In this document: positions 13,101 to 24,180 of the stretch, piece after piece
Position numbering within the stretch: the first letter of the stretch is position 1
Layout of the letters: each line of letters opens with the position of its first letter
Source: Branchiostoma floridae
Taxonomy: Eukaryota > Chordata > Leptocardii > Amphioxiformes > Branchiostomatidae
Assembly (NCBI RefSeq): GCF_000003815.2
Contig: NW_023365777.1
Span: forward strand, 294,855 to 358,854
Direction: 5' to 3'
Length of the DNA stretch: 64,000 nucleotides
Notes under the pieces: model-generated
Database searches by the model: none
Told to the model about the DNA's origin: nothing
Seen by the model: only the letters and a program-made list of their open reading frames with translations
Program-made: the position numbers and the translations under genes

Positions 13101-14235
13101 AAAGGTTGGTTCAAAGTTGGCCTGAATTAATGGGAAATTGGCTTATCTCTGGTCCAAAGAATTTACAATAATGGATAAAGCAAAAGATTCACAAGATCGT
13201 TTATTTCTAGTTAGGGATGAAAACTGCCTTTGTTTGCAGATTTTGATTCTTTTACAGTACAAGCATATTGAGGCAAGCAATCTGAGACAACCATAGTCAT
13301 GATTTTACCTTTTGTTCCCCACTGAGTAGCTTCTCCCCAAAGAGCATCAAATTCTCTCCCGGGGAACTAAACAGAAAATACACCATAATTGTATGCTACA
13401 TGATAGTCCCCAGGTTCCAAGATATCGTTGTATTGCAATGTAGATTAACATCATTATATCAGAACAACCTCATTAAATTTCCATGTCTGTTTATACAGTG
13501 TAATCCCTAAGCCTGTATAGTACCATGTGTTTATGGGCACTGAAGCTGAATCATGCAAGTCGAGGGATGTCCGATACAGCAGTTCGACATCTGTAATAAC
13601 CCCATTAGCCACTGCAAGGTCAACCGAACAATGATTTTGGTCAATAGTGTTTTGCATATCAAGGAAGGGTACTGCTAAGTTAATACAGGAAATGACACTT
13701 AGATAAGTCTGTGTATTGACATAAGATGATTATATAGTACATAAACATCCTATGCTGCATGTAGGATGCACTGGGGAATCATGCTTATATAAGACAATTT
13801 GAATTTTCCGAACAAGGTTGATATAGCAAAATCTTTTTGTTGGTTCTACCACAAAATGGTAAAATGTAAAATTTCTTTGGAACATCCCTGCCCATATCAT
13901 AATGGAAGAAAGTTCAAGGGAAATGCTATTTTTATGAGATCATCCTTGTTTTAAAGTTTATAATCCCTTTAAAATTCAGTTTCCCAGATTTGGACAAAAT
14001 TTGGATACATTCCTTACATGATTGTCATATCAAACAATGTATTCAGTCTTCTTTGCAACTTAGTGCCTAGGTATGCATTAATGTGCATATGCGTCTTAGC
14101 ATAATTTTCTGACCAGCATTTGCACGATGAAGAAATTCATCCTTATGTCATGTTAATGTTTTCCTGTATGGACTATTTAGTAATTGTAGTCTATACAATC
14201 CAGAGTTTTCCCCATTGATGATGTATTTGGGATGT
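10157..14235. other. Non-coding, nothing recognised
   Basis: AT-rich with only short chance frames. A locally GC-rich, non-repetitive segment at about 11640-11860 (AGGGGCGTGGC, CACGTCAGGGTGTGGC) could be regulatory, but nothing shows it directly. Confidence 0.4.
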
Positions 14236-15235
14236 TCATCAGACGGGGCCTGATGGTCTGTGGCTCCTCCTCAGGCTTTCACCCAGCCTCTAATCAGGAC
14301 GGGAAGTAAAGCTCGATTGCCCGCAGGGTCATCAATATTTGATGAGACAGAGCTCTCGGATTTTAGCAATTTGTGCAAGAGGACGGATAACATCCTTCAC
14401 GGCCCCCGTCCCGCGCAGCCCATTGGCACACAAAATTGTGACGACAGTTCGCCTGCTCCCTCGGTTACCCCGAAACGTCAATCAAAATTCATGTTTCTGA
14501 CCAGTATTCCGTGCAGTCTTGACTTCTTGAACCTTGTGCAAACTTTGTTGCTATTTTTCTACTCATTTCTGAATTTCTGCGCATTTTTCACTTTTCTCGA
14601 TCAATTTTGTCTGAAATTTTGAGTTTACGCTACCATTTTTTGCCGGCTCAAGATGTGGTTTTACCTTTTCAGGCAGACCAGTTCCGATTTCTGCCTGAGA
14701 TGAGGTCTGAGACTCACCGAAGCTAGTGAGAGAGTGGTGACCTTCGACCTTGATTCAGAAGCACGGGGATGACTAATGGTACCGAGGTGATGAGCATGTT
14801 CCTTTTCGGAAAATTGCTTTGGGACAAGCTGCGGGTCATTTGTGGCACAGTTGTGTCGGCCTGGGATAAAGGGAACTTCAAATGATGCCATTGTGTGCTG
14901 TAGAGCAAATAGGATGATGATTCCTTTTTTGCCTGTTGTATTTGATAATAGACTTTACGTATTGGTTAAAAATGCCTATCGTAAGCATGATTTATACGTG
15001 TGAGTGGAGGAAATGATTATCTTTCCGTACTATGTTTAATGTAATAATACAAGTATAGCCAGGTAATGTTATGATGATCAACTGTTGCAAACCTAATGTT
15101 GTTTTGTTGAAATATGCAAATCTGTTTAACAATGATTGTCACTTCTTTGTATGACAGGATTGGGGCATACACTATGTACAGGATGATTGAATCTGGGTAA
15201 TGTGAATTACGTGATATATTCTTATTCTCTTCAAG
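14236..15235 (+). promoter_or_regulatory. Region upstream of neurexin ATG; possible 5'UTR or proximal control region
   Basis: A relatively GC-rich segment at 14240-14480 carries a 120-aa open frame (14260-14622) with no domain I recognise. The bases before the ATG (CTTATTCTCTTCAAG) also read as a pyrimidine tract plus acceptor, so the coding exon may begin at a splice junction with 5'UTR exons further upstream. I see no TATA box or other decisive promoter element. Confidence 0.3.
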
Positions 15236-15935
15236 ATGGCTGCACGGATACTTGCGTTTCTCGGATTCGTGCTGCTAAAGTTGGCCCTCGGACTTGACTT
15301 CGATGGCTCAAAAAACTCCCACGCTCGCTACGCCAACTGGAATGCCAGCAGTAAGGGGACTCTCAGCTTTGAATTTAGGACCACCCAGGACAGAGCACTG
15401 CTCATGTACATGGACGATGGTGGTCAACACGACTTTATTGAGCTGATTCTCTTAGATGGTAAATTGCGACTCAGAAATAAGATTGAGGATGACAACCCGG
15501 TCAAAATTGATCTAGATACTGGAAGCAAACTGAACGATAACCAGTGGCACTCAGTAGAAATTGTGAGAAACTATAAAATGACGACCCTTTCTGTGGATGG
15601 GAAAACAAAAACGGGAACGTCAGAGTCAGACGGAAAGAAGAACACCTTAGTGAGCGAGAGCGACGTGTTCTTTGGGGGTATACCCCTGGAGGTCGATCTG
15701 AACGACCTCTCCCTGCCCTCCGCCATGTTTGAACCACGTTTCACGGGCTCGATTCGAAACATTCGGTTTGGAAACGATGAGCCCAAGCTGATCACCAGCC
15801 AGGGGACGAAGGAGGTTCGTTACATGTGCGCAGATAGCAGCCCCTGTAAGAACGGTGGGAAGTGCATAGATGGAAATACAAAACTGACCTGTGATTGTAC
15901 AGGGACAGGGTATGAGGGAGACACCTGCAGCAAAG
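15236..15935 (+). CDS. NRXN: Alpha-neurexin, first coding exon: signal peptide, LNS1, EGF-A
   Basis: Encodes 233 residues plus one base. Residues 1-19 form a signal peptide (hydrophobic core ILAFLGFVLLKLALG) ending before LDFDG, the usual start of mature neurexin. LNS1 runs from about residue 20 to 190, with FEFRTTQDRALLMYMDD, FIELILLDGKLRL, LNDNQWHSVEIVRN, FFGGIP and FTGSIRNIRFG blocks. N36-A-S is a potential N-glycosylation site. EGF-A is residues 198-233, with all six cysteines (CADSSPC, GGKC, TCDC, DTC). The ATG has a purine at -3 and G at +4. The exon ends AGCAAAG|GTAAGT, phase 1. Neurexins sit on presynaptic membranes and bind postsynaptic partners such as neuroligins. The C-terminal LNS domains and membrane anchor are outside the window. 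Family assignment is firm. Confidence 0.95.
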
Positions 15936-17183
15936 GTAAGTGTGCCCACTTCTGTGTCCTTATTTGACTTTTTGAAGTATTTCCTGTTCCATCTTTAAAT
16001 GACAGCCCACTGGGCAGAATGTAAGTGACGCTTTACCGACATGAATGCCAATGAAACTGTGTAACAATGGTGCTGGACCCATATCATGTACCACCTGCAA
16101 GGAAGATAAGGGAAGGGCCACAAGGCTACAGAGCTGTTTCAAACCTAAAATTTTATCCCTAGTCTTGATCCGATACATTCTACGCCTTTCAGCAGAAAGA
16201 AATTCAATCATAGGCTTTGCTAAAGTGCCACCAATATCAGTACGTACAAGATGAAATATTATAGAAAATGCAATGATAGGGCCAACCGAATAAAGTTCTT
16301 TTGACATGTAAGAATGGGAACTCGTGCATATAACCTGGGGCCTTTCCATACACAAACAATGGCTGTGGAATCTTTTCCCATCCCCAACACTTTCATATCA
16401 TTTAGCACTCCTTATAATTAGTCTTTTATTTATCTCCTTTTATTTATCAAAAGATTGTATATCAGTTTGTACTGGATATTTCTGAGGCTTGATGTTCCTA
16501 ACATTTACCTAATAGCCATAACAGTAATTTTGAACGTATGCCTTTTTCCCCCCCTTAGCTTTCAAAAATTTAAATTGCAGTCCTTGGCCTACACCACAAT
16601 TCCAAGTCTGCTCTAAGTTTTGAGATTTTGTGTTTCTGCCTCCTCCCAACCCAAGCTGAAATGCTATCCCGTCCTGTAATCTCCCCTCACAAGCTGCATT
16701 GGCATTCATGGTCTCCCCTACAAGCCATGAAATCCTTCTTTCTGTCATCATACCTTTGTGCACGATCAGACTTTAATTTATACGAGCCTCCGTGCAGAAA
16801 TGACTTGGCAGTTCGACCTGGTGGGCATCGTAAGACGAATGTTTCCTCCATGCCCCATTGGTCGTGATGGAACCTGAAATGAGATATGATATCTGTTAAT
16901 TGAATATCTATATGAATTTTCTGTTGTGCTTTCCATGAAAAGCTATAACCGTTCTCACTGAATCAATTTTAACTATTTTGCTCTCTAGAAAGCCTCCAGG
17001 GTAATGGTTTCATTCATTTTCTTATCATGATGTTGCATCCCTTGTGTATATTAAATGAAGCTAGTCCATGTACACCATGACTTCTTTTGAGACAAATCTT
17101 TGGTCTTAATTGCCACCCGGCAACTCTTCGTCTCCGTGCTTATTCACTGCTAAAACCACCTCTCTCTTCTCTTGTATCCTCAG
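15936..17183 (+). other. Neurexin intron after EGF-A
   Basis: Intron sequence with chance ORFs on both strands. A 15-nt candidate exon at 16006-16020 was considered and set aside. No repeats recognised. Confidence 0.5.
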
Positions 17184-17207
17184 AGATCAAAGCAATTGAC
17201 GTGGAAG
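17184..17207 (+). CDS. NRXN: Neurexin microexon 1 (24 nt, SS1 position)
   Basis: CTTGTATCCTCAG|AGATCAAAGC...GTGGAAG|GTATGT. Both splice sites are strong. It enters in phase 1 after EGF-A and leaves in phase 1, adding EIKAIDVE. From memory, the vertebrate NRXN1 splice-site-1 insert also begins EIK at this place, which supports orthology of this small exon. Length divisible by three means inclusion is optional for frame. Confidence 0.85.
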
Positions 17208-17471
17208 GTATGTACCTCCTTGTTTCCCACACTTACACCCACTGGCGATCTGACACCATGCTCATTTCACATTGTGATTGTTTCCACGGGTATCTGGGTA
17301 CTGTGTGGAGACGTAGGGTGTTGTAGGGTGGGGTGGAAAGCATCAGACATTTTGCATTCCTACCTCCAGTAGTAGCCACTACGTCTAGTCTAACATGCTC
17401 GATCCAGTTTGGTTTGCCAACGTTAAAGCTAATACACATATTTTAATGTTTCATTTGTTTTCTTCCCCAAG

Positions 17472-17492
17472 CGGTCATGTTAGCTGATGGAG
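17472..17492 (+). CDS. NRXN: Neurexin microexon 2 (21 nt)
   Basis: TTTCATTTGTTTTCTTCCCCAAG|CGGTCATG...GATGGAG|GTATGC. Phase 1 to phase 1, adding AVMLADG-type residues between EGF-A and LNS2. Good pyrimidine tract and donor. Only 264 nt after microexon 1. Confidence 0.75.
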
Positions 17493-18137
17493 GTATGCAG
17501 GCCAATGTTTGCGTGTTTGATTTTGTCTTCCACTGAATAATGAAGTGACATGTTAGAGGCACCAGCAGCTGTAAATAACTCTCCTAAAACCTGGCTGCAA
17601 TGTAGGGCCTTTGCTGTTCAAGACCCTGGGACTAACAGACCTTTACATGCTTCCGTTTTGTTTTTCGTTTTTTTTCCGTGCCTCAGTTTTGTTGCACATC
17701 CTGTCATTCGCAAACCATGATAACGCTTCCATTCATTTCCACACAGATGTTCACCACTATCTAAAGTCCTGGCAGTGCCCCCTTTTGTCTTTACCACCTC
17801 TTAGTTCTTAGCGCTTTCCTATTTCTTATGCACAACCCACTGTTTATAAAAGTATAGCTAACGTACTGAAAGAAATCGTAGTGAACTTTGCGCTCAAAAC
17901 TTTTGGAAAGTCTTTTGCTGCTTTTGAATTCGTGACGAGTAAGTAGATACTTAGCATTCCTCGAGGAGGCTCGAGAAAGATGAAGTATCGATTCCCAATC
18001 TGGTTTGAAATGACGAGAAAATGTCTTGGCGTAGATGAGTTACTGTCCTACATTGCGTTGCATGATTGATGCTATGCTAATGCATGAGTAATGTTCTGAT
18101 GTGTGCTCTCCCCTCCCCATTTTTCCTAATGATAAAG

Positions 18138-18158
18138 CATACTATCAGCCCATGCCAG
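18138..18158 (+). CDS. NRXN: Neurexin microexon 3 (21 nt)
   Basis: A pyrimidine tract (CTCTCCCCTCCCCATTTTTC) precedes GATAAAG|CATACTATC...CATGCCAG|GTATGT. Phase 1 to phase 1, adding AYYQPMP. The AAAG acceptor is less usual than CAG or TAG. TGCATG motifs at 18059 and 18081 upstream and GCATG at 18166, eight nt past the exon, are Rbfox-type motifs. Confidence 0.72.
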
Positions 18159-19479
18159 GTATGTAGCATGTCTAAACCTTTTGCTTCATTCTCACAATTT
18201 TGCTTTTGCTTTGGTGAGATTACACGGCTTGTGCTTTTGCTGATTTATTGACTGTGATTATATTATACTAATATTCTATTCATTCAGTGTTGTTTCTTGG
18301 GTCTTTCAATATTGTCAATATGAAAAATTAATGTTGGGAACAACTTTTTTTCCACACACCCGGGTACAACACGCCCTTGCGCCCATGTCTGACATATTTT
18401 GACACTTCCCACTTGTATCTGAACACTCCCTCATTCACGCACTGTGGTCCCAAAGATAATGGAACGTCCAGTGAACAAATGGTGTTGGGAAGGAAGCCCA
18501 TTTACAATATCGAATACTCTATCTAGAGAGGGAAACGGTTTTAGGACCAAATTGTTCCGTAAATGCTTTCCAAGTAATATCCATCGGTAGATATTATAAC
18601 TCTGACCAATACTGATGGTGGTATTAAGCACTTGTAGGATCTGTCCATACTTGGTTATAAGTTGGCCTTCAAACTAAATAGCCCTTGAAATACCACCAAT
18701 ATAACTGTCAGCGCGTACAATATTACAAGAGTGCAGTACTAAAAATAGCATGAAAAGTTTTAGACAGCTTTACATGTGATGAAAGTTTAGGTTGAGTATC
18801 AGTTTAGAGGACATAAATTTGGCAATAACAGTTTCAAAATGTCTAAATCCTCACCGGATTTTTAGATTATTTAAGTTTAGAACACAGGAGCAAGGGAAAA
18901 TTAGCTATTATTTCTAATTCATAATGACTTTTTTTAGTATGTATCATGGCAGTATATAATGTGTTGGAATTAGAAGTCTTGTTGTGTAAAGCTGAACCCC
19001 TCTGTATGGGTACATTCAAACTTTGACATAGATCTTTAGCCAATGTTGTCTCTTTGTCCTGAAGTTAAATGAAGTTGTCTGACTTGTCACTGGTTGATGT
19101 GAAAAATCGTGGTCAGTGCAGCTAGCATACTGGCTTATTTCACGGCTTTCGGTTTGAAGCCTTTGGCCAGTCCTCATACTCAGGGTTTCACTGATAGGAG
19201 TGACAGATATACCATCAGGAACCATAGGGATGCTCAATAAAAATAACTCATAGAAGTCTCCATTAAATCTTGAAGAAGTTGCAAGAATGCAAGAATGGGT
19301 GGGTGGGTTCAAGTAGTAGATGTGTTTCAAAACGACATAAGTTTTTTATAGGTGAGCTAACAAACATTTTAGTGGTATGAAGTTAATTTTTTTGTATTGT
19401 TAATTTTAATGGAATACAAGATTAGAGACACTATCCAGCATTGTAAGGGTTAAATTTATGTATTACTTAAACACGTCAT

Positions 19480-19723
19480 GCTATTTCACCTGTACCCCTT
19501 TCTCCCCTATCCGTTGTTTTAAACAGTGTATATANNNNNNNNNNNNNNNNNNNNNNNNNNNNNNNNNNNNNNNNNNNNNNNNNNNNNNNNNNNNNNNNNN
19601 NNNNNNNNNNNNNNNNNNNNNNNNNNNNNNNNNNCAATAATAGGTTGGAAATATTCGCTAAATGACCAGTTTATGAAAACAAAGAAACATTGTAAGTTGA
19701 CCCGCAGATAACGGTGAAGTAGC
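19480..19723. repeat. Palindromic MITE family A, copy interrupted by an assembly gap
   Basis: Left arm GCTATTTCACCTGTACCCC...CTATCCGTTGTTTTAAAC before the gap, and right arm GTTGACCCGCAGATAACGG then TGAAGTAGC after it, match the family arms with substitutions. The N run hides the centre of the palindrome. Confidence 0.65.
19535..19634. other. Assembly gap (100 N)
   Basis: Exactly 100 N, a conventional unknown-size placeholder. Apparent ORFs across it are artefacts. Confidence 0.99.
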
Positions 19724-19737
19724 ATCACATTTAACAA

Positions 19738-19758
19738 TTCAGCACCAAGGACAGATCC
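19738..19758 (+). promoter_or_regulatory. RE1/NRSE-like motif 1
   Basis: TTCAGCACCAAGGACAG followed by ATCC. It matches the vertebrate RE1 consensus (TTCAGCACCACGGACAG, then CGCC) at 18 of 21 positions by eye. RE1 binds the repressor REST/NRSF at neuronal genes in vertebrates. Function in this organism is unproven. Confidence 0.45.
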
Positions 19759-20076
19759 AATGATAGAACTTAAATTAATTGATTGTGATATAATTTTTAT
19801 GCTATTCAGCTTTGAAATAGGAGCTATTGCTTATGATTTAGATTGTTCACTTTTTATGGTGTAGCATATATCATGAGTTAGCCAGGCATATATACATAGC
19901 AACATCACATAGCCATATTCCATAACTTCATGGCAAGAAATCAGGCATTCCAAATGCCTCTTGTACCAGCACCAAGCAGAAAATTGAGTGGTCGCCATCT
20001 TGAGTTACACATAGTTCGTAAATCATGATGAAGTGTCTGTATAAAGTAGAGTGAGCAGGGATCAATGTAGTCTTAC

Positions 20077-20195
20077 CTCAGAGTGACGTCAGCGTAAAGC
20101 CGGCCCGAGGCGCCCTCCCCGCACCTCAAGGCCCACTCGTCAGAAGGCACGCACGACAGATACATGTGTATGCTGGTGAAATCCTCATTATTGAT
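20077..20195 (-). CDS. Orphan coding-like exon, antisense within a neurexin intron, product unknown
   Basis: Reading the minus strand: TTCTCCACAG|ATCAATAATGAGG...GTCACTCTGAG|GTAAGA, 119 nt. Only one of three frames is open. It gives 39 codons plus two bases, beginning INNEDFTSIHMYLSCVPSDE and including WALRCGEGASGRLYADVTL. The segment is GC-rich with G/C at most third positions, like the true neurexin exons and unlike the surrounding intron. Both splice sites are in register with its edges. I do not recognise the family. No partner exon was found nearby. It could be part of a gene nested in the neurexin intron, an exon of an overlapping antisense transcript, or a recently captured fragment. 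Confidence 0.6.
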
Positions 20196-21324
20196 CTGTG
20201 GAGAATGCATCCATCATCTTAGCCAGATCAATTTAAGCACGGTCCACCTACTCTTTCAGGAATTACACATTTCGGGGACCACTCCCTTTCCATGATGGAA
20301 AAAGTAGGAAATTTGTAAGCAGTTCATTTTGCTGTAATGAGCACAAGAGGCTGTGTTGTTGATTATTTAGAAACTGACCCATCCTTGATTAGAGCTTACA
20401 GCCAAGGATTATTTGACAGTGAAATAATACTGGGTTTAAACATTTTTATTCAAATTGCTGTGGAAAGGGAAAACAAGGAGAAATAGAAAAACTGAACATG
20501 TAGGATAGGAGGATTAAATCTGGGTGGTGAAATTTATCATATATGTCTAAGGTTTATCTATCCTGATAGAATGTTTGAAGGTGATTTTTTAGATTGCAGT
20601 AAATCTGCTGTTGTGAAGAAGAAGATAACCTTGGAAGTTTTGCACAATCTTATTTAAGTTAGTGTTGATAGTTTTACACCAGTATGTTGTGCCTGACAAT
20701 GTGTCAGAATCATATCTTAAGTTAAGATTGAAATCTCCACTGCAGAGGCTAAATTTTGTTGTAAAGAGAGTGGATAACAGATATTTGTATTTCAGTAGTC
20801 ATAAATAAAATCTACATAATTTTTTACTTTAGCTCGGATGCAGTCAATTGGGCCACAGAAATTCCTTTGTTTAGAGCATTTTGTTTTTGATCATTCCAAA
20901 AGGATGGCCATTATAAACGTTATAAGTTATACTTGCTACATTATCTTGATATGGGATATTACTGTATGGTTTCAGGTGTTTTACTTAGTTATGTAAGACA
21001 TAAGGCCTGAGGAAATTATGTTGTATCTCATCGCAAAGATTGATTTAGAAAATAATAGATCCCAGGGCTTTTGATGATAATAGAAAAATGATGATAATTG
21101 CTGTGCTGGAAACATTTTATAATCAAACTCAAAGTTGGTGCCTTAGTCTTGTAATATTTAGGTAGAAATGGCAGTTTCATTTTATGATGGGGAGCGAGGG
21201 TTGTGTAGGTACCAAAATACCCAGTTCTCTATGATTTCACATTCAATGTAAGATTTAGAAATGTGCCTTTTGATACTTTGTCAATGTCATCAAACTAATT
21301 CAATCCATTTTCACTTCTCGACAG

Positions 21325-21345
21325 ATGCTTCCCTAGACTACCAAG
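21325..21345 (+). CDS. NRXN: Neurexin microexon 4 (21 nt)
   Basis: TTTTCACTTCTCGACAG|ATGCTTCC...TACCAAG|GTAACA. Phase 1 to phase 1, adding DASLDYQ. It resembles microexon 5 in sequence and splice sites, which suggests the two arose by duplication. Confidence 0.78.
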
Positions 21346-21594
21346 GTAACAACAAGACATCCGAAAAATTTCTGTTGCTGTTTTCCTTGATTTCACGTTG
21401 TAGTTTCAGCTGATTTGCATTATTCAAATTTCAACTAAATGTCTGCTTTGCATTTCTTTCTCTTGAAATCTGCTTTTTTCCAAACAGAAAGTATCCAAAT
21501 GTGACTGAAATTTGTTGCTATTGACATTACAGAAGGATGATTTTGAGAATATTTTGCATTACTTTACTAACTCCCTCTTTTTTACTCTTAACAG

Positions 21595-21624
21595 ATGACT
21601 CCGTAGACAATTATAGATATCAAG
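21595..21624 (+). CDS. NRXN: Neurexin microexon 5 (30 nt)
   Basis: CTTTTTTACTCTTAACAG|ATGACTCC...TATCAAG|GTAATA. Phase 1 to phase 1, adding DDSVDNYRYQ. Strong pyrimidine tract. Similar to microexon 4: shared D-x-S-x-D-(x)-Y...Q pattern and CAAG|GTAA donor, 249 nt apart. Confidence 0.8.
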
Positions 21625-22410
21625 GTAATAATAATGGACAATACAAGTTGTTCTTTGGTTCTTCTCTACCTAGTTCTAAATGCATATATGCGGCCCAGTT
21701 GAATATCTTCTTACAGTCATTAAGACTACTACACATTTCATGATGCTATAGAAGGAAGGCGCCAAGTTTAGATTATGTAGCTTATTGTTGCTCTTGTTTA
21801 ATTGCAACTCTGGTATAGTTTGTAGGGAAAAAAAGTAGTTTTGCTTGCCCTTCCAAACTTTCATTAACACGATGCCATAATATGATGACACAAAAGCCAA
21901 TTTGAAAGTGAATTCTTTTTAATTCAGCTTTTCTTTATTATTGCTCTTCTCCAGTGGTTACTTACTGCTCTATGTACATGTCCTATATAGTTGCCCTCAG
22001 AGACTAAGGATCAATAGATGTTGAAATCATTATTAGTTCAATAGAAAATCACCCACCTAGGAGAGGTCTTCTTAAGGGTATAGTCTTTCTTGGTAGATCA
22101 GCTCTTAGAGTTTTTTTATGACAACACAGAGGACGTTACAACTATCTATGCTTCAGGCATCTCACAATCTTACTGTCCAGCTGTAGCATGAGGATAACTA
22201 TTGGTTTAAGAGTCTTAAGCTAGTGTACAACAGATGGTAGGAAAGATTGGAAAACGTGTTGTGATTGGGTTTGATAACATCAAGTTGACCAAAGAACTTT
22301 GGCCTCATGTAACTTGCACCAGTCCAAAAAGTACAAAGTTAACATTCTTGTAGACAATGTATCAACCAGATATTGAAATTCTTGAAAGATTTTCACTTAA
22401 AGAACGTGGT

Positions 22411-22431
22411 TTCAGCACTAAGGACAAGACC
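22411..22431 (+). promoter_or_regulatory. RE1/NRSE-like motif 2 (degenerate)
   Basis: TTCAGCACTAAGGACA then AGACC. Core half-sites TTCAGCAC and GGACA are kept with normal spacing. Weaker in the distal part. Confidence 0.3.
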
Positions 22432-22541
22432 AGTGTTGAGAATAGCAAACATTTGGCATCTAAACTAATGGCAAAATTGTCAAACCTGCTGTTTGATTAG
22501 AGATGTATGAATGGAGTGTCTAATTTAATAGCAATTGTAAT

Positions 22542-22562
22542 TTCAGCACCAAGGAGAGGGCC
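22542..22562 (+). promoter_or_regulatory. RE1/NRSE-like motif 3
   Basis: TTCAGCACCAAGGAGAG then GGCC, 18 of 21 matches to the RE1 consensus by eye. Lies 131 nt after motif 2 in the same orientation. Confidence 0.45.
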
Positions 22563-23930
22563 TGTAGATTTTAACCACACTAAACATGTTCATCTTTGAG
22601 TGTAAAATACAGGCACAGTTTTTAGCTGCAACAGCCAACTTTGATGGTCATACAATCGGACATGTCCTTGAAGAACAGTGGCCATTTCTGAAGGCAGCGG
22701 CTTGAGTGCCTGGAAAAAGATAAATTTCATACAATCTCTATTATCATGTATATTTGTTCCTTCAAAATTATTGAGAGCTGCTGCTGTTGGCATTGAAACT
22801 GAAATGCCTATCCTCTGGGATATGTCAGTTGGAAGGCGCTGTATTAATTTTTCAATAAAATTCATCCCACCCAATGGAAAGGTGACAACATTTCCCTTGT
22901 AAGTGATAGCCTTTCAGACTAAATAATTCAATAATCACTGAGTGATGAATTATTTATTTGATAATAAAGCTGTTGAATGCTAATTCCTATCAGTAGAAAT
23001 TTCCATCTCTTATGGCTTCCTTCAGTCAATACAAACTGATTTTTCCCCCATGAGTTGCTATATCAATTGTGACGTGGTTGTCTCAAGTGCGCCTGCATGA
23101 TCTTTTTAAGTGTCTTAGCCCCTAAGCTATAGTCTACACCTTCCTTTACACTAAAATCTTGGATTGTTCTTAAGTTTTAGATAGAATTTCTTATGCCTTT
23201 GCAGCACAACAATCTCGTCACTATTATCAGTGCTATAAGCTGTTTTATAGAGTGCAATAAAAATAGGTTTGCCCATAAATAATAGATGGCATTCCTTTGT
23301 AGTTGCAAGAAAACGAAAACAATAACTATCATCCATTCATACAAATTTCAACAAAACTGCTTTGAGCAACTTAATTTCTAGTTCATTTCCTCTATTCTTG
23401 GAAACTTTAAGATGAAAGTGTTGTAAACAAAATATCACAAAGCAGACAACATGAAGGATAACTTCATATGACCAGGATAAAATATTTTATTATTCAACAA
23501 ATTCCAAAATCAGTGTTGCCCGTATAAGATAAGGAGTTTTTAGCCAATGAAATGAAATTTCAAGGCAGCCTTAAATAACTGTTGGAAAGCAACTTCTATC
23601 AAAATCAAAATACTAGATGTAGGACATACATGTACTATGCAGGGCTAAACTCGAGTTGTTGTAACAAAATCATAAGCTTGACACTCATATGCATGAGACA
23701 TGTTATTTATCAGGTTTTAAAGGTCCGCCAGGTTTTTGTGTAACAAATCGTGACTTGCCAAACGGGGAGGACATAAACCCTGAGTTTGCCCTGACCTTCG
23801 TGACCTTTGTGATGGCTATAAAGTTGCATTTATTCTCCGACTGTTCATTACGCAGCTTTTATAAATGGACAGTGCTGACCTTTGCAGAGGTTAATACTGT
23901 TACACAGTACATAGCCCTCACCTGAGTATA

Positions 23931-24145
23931 ACGCTAGTTCGCCTTTATCCGCAGGGTAACCTATATTCATTGTGTTTACCAACACAGTATTAAGGGATAT
24001 CAACTGGCAGGACAGTGGTTTCAAGTTGTAATATGTTTAAGATATTGTAAATTTTGACTCTCGTTCGTCGAATTAATATCCCTAAATACCCACCTCTGAC
24101 ATCAATGGATATAGGTTACCCCATGGATAAAGGGGAACTAGCACT
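23931..24145. repeat. Palindromic MITE family A, copy 3
   Basis: ACGCTAGTTCGCCTTTATCC ... CCATGGATAAAGGGGAACTA then GC. Interior GACAGTGGTTTCAA is the usual subterminal motif. The opposite internal arm is diverged. Confidence 0.85.
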
Positions 24146-24180
24146 ATAGGTTTAGTATCAGTACAGACTTTATGGGGGAG

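Larger units (their letters stand above)
18159..21324 (+). other. Neurexin intron between microexons 3 and 4
   Basis: Holds a gap-split MITE copy, an RE1-like motif and a coding-like exon on the opposite strand, each listed separately. A possible recursive splice site (GTTTTTTATAG|GTGAGC) falls at 19351/19352. The remainder shows nothing recognisable. Confidence 0.5.
21625..23930 (+). other. Neurexin intron, part
   Basis: Contains two RE1-like motifs (22411 and 22542). Short ORFs at 22590-22902 and 23689-23925 show no domain and no flanking splice sites. Otherwise nothing recognised. Confidence 0.45.

Noticed and set aside
14260-14622. 120-aa open frame upstream of neurexin
   Set aside because: No recognisable domain, and its phenylalanine-rich end follows base composition; kept only as possible 5' region.
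15501-15949. Minus-strand frames across the first neurexin exon
   Set aside because: Shadows of the real coding strand, which has clear LNS and EGF motifs.
16006-16020. A 15-nt candidate exon (GACAG|CCCACTGG ... AGAAT|GTAAGT)
   Set aside because: Ends in T, so joining microexon 1 (starts AG) would create TAG; the preceding intron would be only 70 nt; the pyrimidine tract is weak.
16821-16875. Possible minus-strand exon (CATTTCAG|GTTCCATC ... CACCAG|GTCGAA)
   Set aside because: The donor is weak and the peptide short and uninformative; far less convincing than 20077-20195.
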